Shown here: positions 14,801 to 26,800 of the stretch, piece by piece
Numbering within the stretch: the first letter of the stretch is position 1
Layout: every line of letters begins with the position of its first letter
Assembly: GCA_009617715.1 (NCBI GenBank)
Contig: VTFK01000460.1
Span: 1 to 64,000 of the forward strand
Reading direction: 5' to 3'
Origin: Plectrocnemia conspersa
Taxonomy: Eukaryota > Arthropoda > Insecta > Trichoptera > Polycentropodidae
DNA: 64,000 nt
The notes under the pieces: model-generated
Told to the model about the DNA's origin: nothing
The model's database searches: none
Seen by the model: the letters and a program-made list of their open reading frames with translations, nothing else
Made by a program: the position numbers and the translations under genes

Positions 14801-17800
14801 CGACATCTATCCAGGAGAAAACTACGGTCTGATCCACGAGATAAAATTCAACACTAATGTCCCTCAAATCCTCGTCTTCTTTAATCTCTCGACATCCTTA
14901 TTTTGAGTTAACGTTAACAGCATAATATGTTCTATAGTCGTATCCCAGCATTACGAAACTGACGTGAATAGAGAGTATGCCATCACCGGAAACAGTGCCA
15001 TATTAAAATGCCAAGTTCCTTCGTTCGTAGCAGATTTTGTAACAGTCTCTTCGTGGCACACGGACCAGAATGAAGACATCTTTCCTGGAGAAAATTACGG
15101 TCTGAACCTTAAGAAAAATCACAACATCAGCGTCCTTCAAATCCTCGTCTATTCTAATCAATCAACAGCATCCTTATTTTGTATTGACGCCTATTTAATG
15201 TTACCAGTCGTGCAGCAGTTCTACGAAGCAGAAGTCAACAACGAGTATGTTATAAGGGGAAATGCAGCCATTCTCAAATGTTCTATTCCTTCATTCGTCG
15301 CGGATTTTGTATCAGTCATGTCGTGGCAAGACGACGGAGACAACACATTCTCGATGGAGACTGCCTCATCCAGTGCCAATCCTGGTACAATATTTTGGAA
15401 GAATGTCAATCCTACGACCAGCTCCTGTTTATTCCTCAATCAATTTTAAAATCTTATGCGCTTAGTGATGAATCAATACTACTATGAAGCTGAAGTAGTA
15501 CCCGAATATGTAATCATTTGTCTTTAAATGCAATATACCTTCGTTCGTGGCCGATTTTGTCAAAATTGAAGCATGGGTATGATTAGATTAAACCAGGATT
15601 TAGCAATTTAGGATTAACTCAATTTTACGCTTATTTTGGCATTTTTTTTTCTATAGTCGTTTCTCAGCCTTATGAAACTGACGTGATTAGGGAGTATGCC
15701 ATCACCGGAAACAGTGCTATTTTAAAATGCCAAGTCCCTTCGTTCGTAGCAGATTTTATTACTGTCTCGTCGTGGCACACGGACAAAAATGAGGACATCT
15801 ATCCTGGAGAAAATTACGGTCTGATCCACAAGTATTTTCAACATCAAAGTCCTTCAAATCCTCGCCTGCTTTAATCTATCAACAGAATCCTTATTTTAAA
15901 TTAACCGCAATCGATTTATTAGTCTACGAAGCAGAAGTCAACAATGAATATGTTATAATCAAATGTTCTATTCCTTCATTCGTCACAGATTTTGTATCGG
16001 TTATTTAGTAAGTAACGACGGAGGCAACACATTTTCTATAGAGACTGATTTATATAATGCTAATTTTAGCACAATATTTGGGAAGAATGCCAATCAAAAG
16101 TCCCATGATCAACCCATGTTTTTCCCATTATTAATTTTAAAATCTTATGCATATTTTTATTTCGTTTAGTGGTGAATCAGTACTACGAGGCTGAGGTCGT
16201 ATCCGAGTATGTAATCAGAGGCAATACAGCAGTCCTTAAATGCAATATTCCTTCATTCGTGGCCGATTTTGTCAAAGTCGAAGCATGGGTAGGATCGGAT
16301 GAATCCGAATATCTGCCTTCACAGGATCTGGGTACACTATTGCCACTTCAGATTGAACTCCAAGTCCTTCGTTCCATGTTCATTTCTTCCATTTTTTATT
16401 AAACAAAATCCTTTTTGTACAGTCGTGAACCAGTTTTACGAAGCAGAAATTATGACCGAATATGTGATAAAGGGAAACACGGCAGTTTTAAAATGTTCAA
16501 TACCCTCGTTCGTCGCCGATTTCGTCAAGGTGGAGTCTTGGTCGGACGACAGCGGCAAAGTCATGACAGTATCGGAAGATTATGGTACACATTATAATAT
16601 GTACACTTAAATGAGTCGTCCGAATCATTCCAACCCGACCTCCAATAATCCTTAATGTTTGCTTATAGAATACGTTTTTTTATATATTCCAGTCGTATCC
16701 CAATATTTCGCAACAGAAGCTGAAAATGAATACGTCATCAGGGGAAACTCTGGCATAATGAAATGCAAAATTCCCTCTTTCGTAGCCGATTTCGTTCTAG
16801 TGGACGCATGGATTTCAGACACTAACGAAGTTTATACTAGAAACGACACCCAAATGAATTATGGTAAAGATGCTGACTATAGAAAAGCACCTTATCCTCA
16901 AAACTTCCATCCTAGACTGATCCTTTTAAAATGCGTTGAAAGTTTTTGGTTTTGAGAATGTGTCTGTTATTCAGTCGTCGCCCAGACGTATGAAGCTGAA
17001 GCCGACAACGAATACGTCATCAGGGGTAATGCTGCCATCATGAAGTGCGAAGTGCCGAGTTTCGTATCAGACTTTGTCACCGTAGAAATGTGGAGCGATT
17101 CCAAAGGTGGCACTTACTACCCCGGTGCCAACGATGGTAAAGAAATGCGGTTAAGAAATCATTAAGAACCAATCCAAAACTTTTACAGCTCCCTGCTTCT
17201 TTTGAGTTATTAATTGGGTGTTTTATTTAGCGGCAGATTTGAAGCTTTTTAATAATATAATGGGTTGGTTTGTAGCCGTGCACCAGTTTTACGAGGCACG
17301 AGTCAACGACGAATTCGTTCTGCGTGGCAACACCGGCCTTCTAAAGTGTATCGTACCATCTTTCGTGGCCGACTTTGTACAAGTAATCAGCTGGCACACT
17401 GACGATGGTTCCGTGTTTTTGCCAAATGTCACCAATTCAGACGATGGTAATCTTTCAGAGGAGTACTTCAGTTAAACATCATTCCTGATCCAGATTTTCA
17501 TTTACTGTCTCCCATCCAGCAGTATTTCATATACATTTTGGTACTTGCATATTATCACTAGTGCACAGTTCCACTGTATAATGTAGTGTTTTGATACACA
17601 AGTACCCAAATTTTATAATTTTATAGTCGTGCATCAGACTTACGAGCCTCGGGTGATTGATGAGTATGTTCTTCGAGGAAACACCGCCATCGTCAAGTGT
17701 TTGATACCTTCGTTTGTCGCTGACTATGTTCAGGTCATCGAGTGGGTGATGGACGGTGGCGATTCTTTCAGTCCCTCGACAGACGAGGAGATCCAACCGG

Positions 17801-20800
17801 CAGGACACGGTAAAGAAGCAAGGCGTCGGAGCGTTCCAAAAGAGTCCAGAGTCCCTTCATTACCAGACTGTTCCCGAATGGCTATGTTCAGTTTTGTTTC
17901 TGTTTTGCAGCCGTGAATCAGTATTACGAGGCGCAAGTGTACGATTTGTTCGTGATAAGGGGCAACGCAGCAGTTTTTAAATGCCACGTGCCCTCGTTTG
18001 TGTCTGACCATGTGGAAATTATATCGTGGCATGACACTGCCGGTGGAGAGTATCCATACTCTGCTACGGAATACGGTACTGTCAATTGTTAATGATCGTT
18101 CTCCTCCAGATCCTCCCTTAAGCCAAACTGCAAATACAGCCAATTGATAGAATAATTATCCACCTGTTGCTTTCATGTTTTGTTTTTCTGTATAATGGGG
18201 ATACGATACTGATATTTTCTACAGTAATCCAGTGGAGAGATTCTAGCAGATTATGATAATTATGTACAGTAAGATTGTCAATTACGGGGTGCCATAAAAT
18301 AGTTTATTATTTCAGTTGTGGCCCAATCATACGCTGTGAGTCTGATGGAGGAGTACGTTCTGAGGGGGAACGCTGCTATTTTGAAATGTCACATACCTAG
18401 CTTCGTGGCCGACTATGTAGGGGTAGTTTCGTGGTTAGAAGGCGAAGGGGATGACGTTAGGGAGATAGTGCCTGACTTGAACGGCGGCGATCTGAACGGT
18501 ATTTGAAAATTTTTCTCGTTTTCAAATCCTAAATCTCATTATAGTAAAATATAAAATGATCGGTGAAGAATAAAAAAAAAAATGGTTCAGCATCTTATTT
18601 TTTTATTTATGATCTATTTTTTATATCCTTCTTTTGAAATTGTATCCTATCGATCCATGGGTAATCCAGCCTGCCTTTTTCAATTATTCCTTTCTTCACT
18701 TAAGATAAGTAACGTTATGATTGTTTCTATAAATGTTATGTTTGATATGTGTATATCAATGATAATACTTTAATTTGTTTTCAAATACATACAAATGGCA
18801 TTAAGAAACAGTTATAATACATTTTCAATATTTTAAAAATTAAATAGCATCTTAATACATTTTTAATTGCTCTAAATTTACCTTTAGCTTAATTTGTTTT
18901 CAAAACATAAATTTTTAGTATTTTTAAAATTAAATTGCTTCTCAATAGCTCAATTTTGGAATGAAGTATGATCACATTTTAAATATAATTTCCCATATTA
19001 ATCTATTTTGTCGGTTTTAGATGGTAAATATTTGGTTCTTCCTTCCGGAGAATTACATATCCGCGATGTCGGACCCGAAGATGGTTACAAATCTTACCAA
19101 TGCCGAACACGACACCGATTAACCGGAGAAACCAGATTGAGTGCTACCAAAGGACGTCTTGTTATCACTGGTAAGTTAATGAAATATAAATCAAACAATA
19201 CAAGAACATGGCAAAGATGTTCATTTTCTATTTTAAATTTTCAAAATATGAGCATTTTTGCCATGTTCAATATTTTCTGCTATATTTATTTATTACATTA
19301 GTGAAAATTGATTAAAAAAAGTGATAAATAAATACATTGGAAGATGAAATCAAAAATCTATTGAACAAACTGTGCTGTTAATTTGAGTTAATTATTTATT
19401 ATTAAAAATATGTACATTAAAGAATACAATAGTTTGCATATACTATTTTCAATTAAAATTTTTAAATTAAAAAAAATATAGTTCAAATTTTAAATTTATT
19501 AGTTTTGCATTTAAAAGTTCTACAGCACAGTCACATATAAATTTACCTATTATTTAATAATTTGCTTTTAATATTAAAATGAATTTGAATCAAAATAATA
19601 ACCATTTTAAATAGGTAAATTTTTATGCATTGATATAACAAACTATATTTATTTTATATATATACTTATATTAATAACTTCTACTTAATATAAATAACCT
19701 CAATTAAAAATCACAGAAACTGTAGTGATTCGTAAAGGAGTGCTGCACAGTTACTTTATTTTTTCTATTTTTCTTTTTTACTGAGTTAATTTTAAATAAA
19801 ATTGAATAAAAATAGTTTGTTATCATCTCTATGATAAATATATTATTTTAAAATATTACAATTCATGGGCTTGAAATGTAATGTGATTTTTTTATATTTT
19901 ATGTACAACTGCTATTTTAAAAAATTAATAAAAATTTCAAACCCATGTAGTGTTACATGAAACGTTGCCTGAATGTTGGGATAGGGTACCCTGCAAAGTT
20001 GACACAATTAAGAATTGGTTGCAATTAAATTTTTTGAAAACGGGTTTTGAAATACGTACATCTCCCATCATCCACCATTTCGTTCCTCACCATAATCCTT
20101 GACAATATTTTCTTTTATCATAAGGTATGTATAACATAGTTAAAAATTTCCAAAGCTCTAGTTCTATTTTCATGTCGCTATATCAAGGTAAGAAAATTTC
20201 ACTTACTGTTTTGTATCTTCTCCCAACATTTGAACAGAACCTGTCGGCCGAGTACCTCCGAAATTTCCTAGTACACTAACTACGAGTGGCTTTCGAGTCT
20301 TAACCGGCGATGATATCACATTGCTTTGCGCTGCTCAGGCATTTCCAGTACCAATGTCACGGTAAGTTAATACTTAGACTTGTACCATTTTTTCCCACAT
20401 TTTCCACTCTAGTCGTTCTATGCTCGAAGGATATTTTAAAATAAAAGTAAGTCTTCCATAATCTAAGTTAGGATAATAACTCAAGGCTTTTATAAAAAAA
20501 ATCATTCACATCTACTATGTCTCTCTTCAGAACCTGTCGGAAGAGTATCTCCCAAATTTGCTTCAGTTCATACCGGAATGAGTTTTAGTACAAAATTGAA
20601 TGATTCGTTTACATTGCTATGTCCTGCACAAGCTTTTCCCGTGCCAGCATTCAGGTAGATTGTTTAAAAATATTCTTTCAAAGTCTTTTTAAATTAATAC
20701 CAATACAGAACCGATGGGAAGAGTTGCACCAAAGTTTCCGAGCATTGATAAACTACGACTCTATGAACATACTTTAGACAGTAGTGTAACGTTGCTTTGC

Positions 20801-23800
20801 CCGGCTCAAGCTTATCCTATTCCATCTCTGAGGTAAGAGTAATTAATTTAATCCAAAACCCGTTGACTTTTAATAATAAAAACTGTACTACCGACCTTCA
20901 GGTTTAATTAAAATACATTAATAATAAAAATAGTATTAATATATTATTATTATATCATATATATTTAGAACCTGTCGGTCGTGTACCACCTAAATTTCCC
21001 ACCGGCGACACAAGTCGAGCTTTCGGAAGCTTTAACCACGAGAGTCTTACTCTCATGTGTCCGGCGCAAGCATTCCCTGTTCCGGCATTCAGGTATATAT
21101 GACACGTCTTTTTAATTCTATAAAAATAATCCTTCAGAACCGATGGGGAGAGTCGCACCCAAATTTCCCAGTATCGAAAAGGGGCGACTTTACGAATACC
21201 AATATAGCACTAGCGTCACATTGCTTTGTCCTGCTCAAGCATATCCTATCCCAGCATTCAGGTAAGTCTAGATTTAGATACTGATCTGTTTTTTTTTTTT
21301 ATTACGAAACGCAGAACCCGTTGGTAGAGTACCGCCCAAGTTTGCTACTGTGTTAAAAACTAGCGGTTTTGATACGATGAGCGGAAGTAGCTTAAGCATA
21401 CAGTGTCCAGCGCAAGCTTTTCCTGTGCCGATGTTCAGGTTATACATAAACATCTTGCATGTCTTTAGTACAGAATGACTCAAAGAGTTAAGGTGTAAAT
21501 AATTAATATGGTATTATATGGTACTTGTTTGTTTACCAGCATTTGTAGTAGTAGATTATTAATTATTTACATCTTAATGTTCGATTCTGGAGAAGTTAAA
21601 TTAACACAACGTTGTATATGTATATATACACAGAGCCCGTTGGTCGAGTACCGCCTAAATTTCCAACTGGAGACATTAGTAGGACTTTCCGAAGTATGAA
21701 CCACGAGAGTTTAACGCTCTTGTGTCCAGCGCAGGCTTTTCCTGTTCCAGCATTCAGGTACAAATTGTAGAAATACATTAGTTATGGTGTTTTATTTATA
21801 TTAGAACCCATGGGGAGAGTCTCGCCAAAGTTTCCTTCAGTAGAAGTAGGCAGAAGCTATATTTACGAATATAACCAAAGCCTCACTTTGCTTTGTCCGG
21901 CCCAAGGATACCCTATCCCTCTGTTTCGGTAAGCTTTTGTGATCCGATTGTCTAAGTATTTATTTCATATTATTAGAACCAGTAGGGAGAGTTTCTCCAA
22001 AGTTTCCGACGATGGATAAAACTCGCGGATTCGATTTGATGATTGCTAGCAGTGTTACACTGTTGTGTCCTGCCCAGGCGTACCCTGTGCCCATGGTTAG
22101 GTAAAAACTCACTTTTTTATGACTTCTAAATATTTTATCAGAACCTATCGGACGCGTGCCTCCAAAATTTCCGAGCGGCGATAAAAGCAGAACGTTTGAG
22201 AGTTTCTCTGGTAGCAATGTAACATTGTTGTGTCCGTCGCAGGCTTATCCTGTACCAGCATTCAGGTAAAATATATATGTATAGTAACGGTAGGTGTAGT
22301 ATTAAAACCGAATCCTGAATCATTCCAAATCATTATCCTATTCTTGATTTTATAGAACCGGTCGGTTCCAAATCTCCGACATTTTCTACCGACTTCAAAT
22401 TAGCCTGGTATGTGAAAAGTATTAAGCAAGGCTTCGCTCTATTGTGTCCTGCGCAAGCATATCCTGTTCCACTGTTCAGGTAACTAGCACATATCAGAAA
22501 TGTCTGAGTGTATGTTTAAACAAATTTTCAGAACCCGTTGGTCTTAAATCTCCTACGTTTTCAACTGACAATAAGCTTGCATGGTTCGTAAGACATGTAA
22601 ATCAAGGATTTGCCTTGCTCTGTCCCGCGCAGGGATTTCCTGTCCCATTATTTAGGTAGGAATGTGTGCTTTTTAACTATGTATTAGTATTAGTGAGGTC
22701 TTGTTTGATATTTTTGTACAATGAGATACGAAATTTCCAGAACCTGTCGGTCTTAAATCCCCTACTTTTTCTACCGATGATAAGCTAGCGTGGTTTGTCA
22801 GAAATTTTAACCAAGGATTCGCCTTACTCTGTCCCGCCCAAGGATTCCCCGTCCCTCTGTTTAGGTAACTTTACACATATTTATTGATATGCTTAAAATA
22901 ATACTCCTGTATTTAGAACCCGTTGGAACGAAATCACCGACGTTTTCGTCGGACGTTAAATTTTCTGGCATATCGAGAACTCTCAATCAAAGCTTCGCAT
23001 TACTATGTCAAGCGCAAGCGTTCCCTGTACCACTATTCAGGTTAGTTATTACTATATATTTGATCGCTTTTAAATGTCAACGGTGTGTTTTTATTAGAAC
23101 CTGTCGGAGGCAAAGCTCCGACTCTATCTAGCGATATCAAAAGATCGTGGATAGAGCGCCAGATTCACTTGTCTTTTGCACTGTTTTGCCCGGCTCAAGC
23201 CTTTCCCGTCCCATCGTTCAGGTAATGCTCATTTTAAATATAACTATCAAAAATATGAACATATTGCTCGTAGAACCGATTGGCGCTAAGGCTCCGACGT
23301 TTTCGCTGGAATATAAAAGCACAGCATTGTCCAAAGAATACAGGACCAGTTTCGTTCTGTTATGTCAAGCGCAAGGATTTCCTGTTCCTTCATTTAGGTG
23401 AGTCTAGCGTTATATTAATGTCAAGAGCATCTTTGTATTCAATTGCCAAATATCAGTGCTTCAAGTCACTGTTCGTCTTGATCGTTTCCGCAACATAACA
23501 CCATCCAATCCTATCCATAACTAATTTTCTCAAATCAGCCAACTATATCGTTTACAATGTCATCCTTGACGCATTGCCTCTGTGGTATTTTGTATGCAGT
23601 TGGATTCTATCCAAGTCTATCCTGACAACGTTCCTTTATAATTTGAAGTGTATTACATCAGCACCTCCAAATAATATTAAAAGCTATTGCACTGTTTCTT
23701 TTGGCACAAGCTTTTTCCATCCTATCGTTCAGGTAATGATTCTTTTAAATGTAACAGTATCAAAAGTTTAAACCTATTGATCTTAGAACCGATTGGTGCC

Positions 23801-26800
23801 AAAGTTTAAACGTTTTCTCTGGAATATAAACTCACAGCATTGTCCAAAGAATATGGGACCAGTTTTGTTCTGTTATGTCAAGCGCAGGGATACCCCGTTC
23901 CTTCATTTAGGTGAGTCTAGATTAAGACTAACATATAAATTTTGATTAATAGAGCCTGTGGGTGCAAGAGCACCTTCATTTTCCAACGCCGCTATGACAT
24001 ACGGACAAAAAATACCTTCATCTTACGGATTTGCTCTCTTGTGTCAAGCGCAAGGATTTCCACAGCCTTCGTTTAGGTGCATTTTCAATAGTTTAATTGT
24101 CAATAAGTAGACGGTACCTCTCTCAACATTTTGATTGAATAAATCGATACAAAGATTAGTATTCTCTGATTAATTTATTATAGAACCCGTCGGCGTTAAG
24201 GCCCCTACGTTCTCATCAGATTCTAAGGGTAGTATTTTTGAAAGAAACGAAGGGCAAAGCTTCGCTCTTCTATGCCAAGCTCAAGCTCTACCTCTCCCAG
24301 TTTTCCGGTAAGAATACACAATAAAAACTATCCCAATGTTCAGGTGTCTAGCTTTGTGTTTATTTCACTATCACTGAAGCACTATATGTCGGTTTAACAG
24401 AACCAATGGGAGGTAAAAAGCCCACTTTTTCGAGCGTTTCAAAAATCTCGTCTTACACCATTGATCGTTCGTCTGGATATGCTTTGCTTTGTCAGGCCCA
24501 AGCTTATCCTGTTCCAGCATTCAGGTACATATATTATTAAATACAAATTAGGAATAGTATATAAGTCCTTCATCGACATTGAAAAAGTAAGTACACTATT
24601 TTTATTTGAATCATCTTTGATGTCACCGAGTAGCTTTAATTTATTCTATTAAAGGTATTTTATTTAACATTAGCGATGTTTCATTCTCGAACAGAGCCGG
24701 TAGGAGCGAAACCGCCGACATTCTCTTCCGACTCTACTCTTTCACGAATTAGACGATTCGAAGGTCAAAGTTTTGGACTATTGTGCCAAGCCCAAGCATT
24801 CCCCGTTCCCATATTCAGGCAAGTGTAGACGACCCATTAATAATATTTAATTGTAATCCAAGAACCCATCGGAGTCAAAGTGCCGACTTTCTCGACCGAA
24901 TCGATGGGCAGTATCTTTAGAAAGTCGTCGGGACAGAGCTTTTCGCTTCTTTGTCAAGCCCAAGGATACCCCAGTCCCTCATTCAGGCAAGTGTATTAAA
25001 ACCATCCTCTCCCATCAAATGTATGTGTATTTCCTTTAGAACCCATGGGATCGAAAGCTCCGGCTTTTCCTACCGATGCGAAAAGCATAACTTTCGTACG
25101 AGACGTGGGTACCGGATTCGGTTTATTATGTCAAGCTCAAGGCTATCCTGTACCGTTGTTCAGGCAAGTTTATCAAACTTAATATTATCTTAAAAAAACA
25201 TTATAGAACCAGTTGGTGCTAAAGCGCCGACGTTTTCAAGCGAATCCAAGAGTAGTACGTTCGTTCGTCCGATTGGAAATGGCTTTGGTTTATTATGTCA
25301 AGCTCAAGCTTTCCCTGTACCGATATTCAGGCAAGTTTTATTTAATATATAACTGATATAATTTGTAACGTAACATAGAACCGGTCAGTGGAACTTCTCC
25401 CAAAGTACCCACATCTGTGAAGTCTTGGAATACGGTCTCATTGGAAAATCAAGGTCTTGCAATGCTATGTCCAGCTCAAGCCTTTCCTGCTCCATCTTTT
25501 AGGTGTGTGTTTCATTTTCATTATTAAATGTATAAGATTTGCAGGTTGCCCTATGCTTTTATATAAAATTGTTTATATGAATGTCCGTATGTTCGCTCGT
25601 TACAGAACCTACAAATAATATTGCACCCAAAGTTGTCGGTGAAAAGTCTTTGGGAAAAATTATGCTAGGGAATAGCGAAAGTAGTATTTACATGCAGTGT
25701 CCAATAATCGCGTACCCTGTCCCTATATCTAGGTGGGTTTATATTACAATAATTCTTATTACGTTATAAATGTTGTATTACAGAGCCGACAAACAACATA
25801 CCTCCTAAAGCCTTAGGCGATAAGTATGAAGGTGGTAAAATTGTGTCGCCTAAAATTCACCAAGCGGTTTATTTAATGTGTCAAGTTGTAGGATATCCAT
25901 CTCCGATATTCAGGTTAGTTTTATTTTATTTTGACATAGCTAATTTTATAATAAAAAACATTGAGGAGATGACAATGTATCAGTAACATATTCTAACACT
26001 ACGGTTAAAAGTGAGCTTTAAAAAAATAAAACATCACCATACATCTATCATAATCCAATATTCTTATGCATATATATAAAAAAACTATCCTAGAGTATCT
26101 AATCCTCTAAGCCAGTATCCTATAACTCCATGTGTTTAAGGAAAAAAAGAAAATACTATGCTGTAATCAATTTCAATGCATATTAATTGTCAGTTTTACA
26201 ATGTATGTATGGATGTTAATATGCATATCTATATTACGATTAAACTTTTTTGTGGTATTGCAATGCAAAATTTACCAATTAAACCCAATATTCAGGCATT
26301 CTATTTATGATAATGTAAAATTTAATAAATTGTTTTTTCAAACCACAAGAACCCACAAATAACGTACCACCCAAAAAATTCGGTGAAAACTTTCACGGCT
26401 GGAAAATTGTCATTGAACCTCGATTATCAACTGTCTATTTAACTTGTGAAGTAGTCAGCTATCCCACGCCAATTTTTAGGTACGTCAATCCTAAATACCG
26501 ATTGATAAATGTCCGCATCGAAACAATTGTGCTGCATACAATTTCGACAGAAAATGTATAATTACAGAGCCGACCGGTAGAACCGCCCCTAAAGTAGCAG
26601 GTGATGGACTCAATAAAAATATTGGCCATCAATCTCAACCGTTGGTCATGCTTTGCGATGCGCAAGCATTTCCAGCTCCGAGTATGAGGTATAATATAAT
26701 ATTTTTATTAATTCATATGTAGACAAATCTAGGAACAAGGAATGAGAAACACTGATTCGATTCAAAGTGAGTTTTACGATATTCTCATCCCATAGACATA

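Larger units (their letters stand above)
19171..20237 (+). other. Dscam1: Intron between exon 5 and the exon 6 array
   Basis: Mostly AT-rich. Two less AT-rich islands stand out: about 19713-19756 (CACAGAAACTGTAG ... GTGCTGCACAGTTAC) and 19860-20005, which contains a stem-loop and the docking-site candidate annotated separately. In Drosophila this intron carries the exon 6 docking site and a further control element, so the islands sit where expected. Confidence 0.65.

Noticed and set aside
26240..26300. CCCAATATTCAGGC as the end of a lost exon 6 variant.
   Set aside because: No preceding frame with E-P start or Ig cysteine; similarity is limited to about 14 bases.
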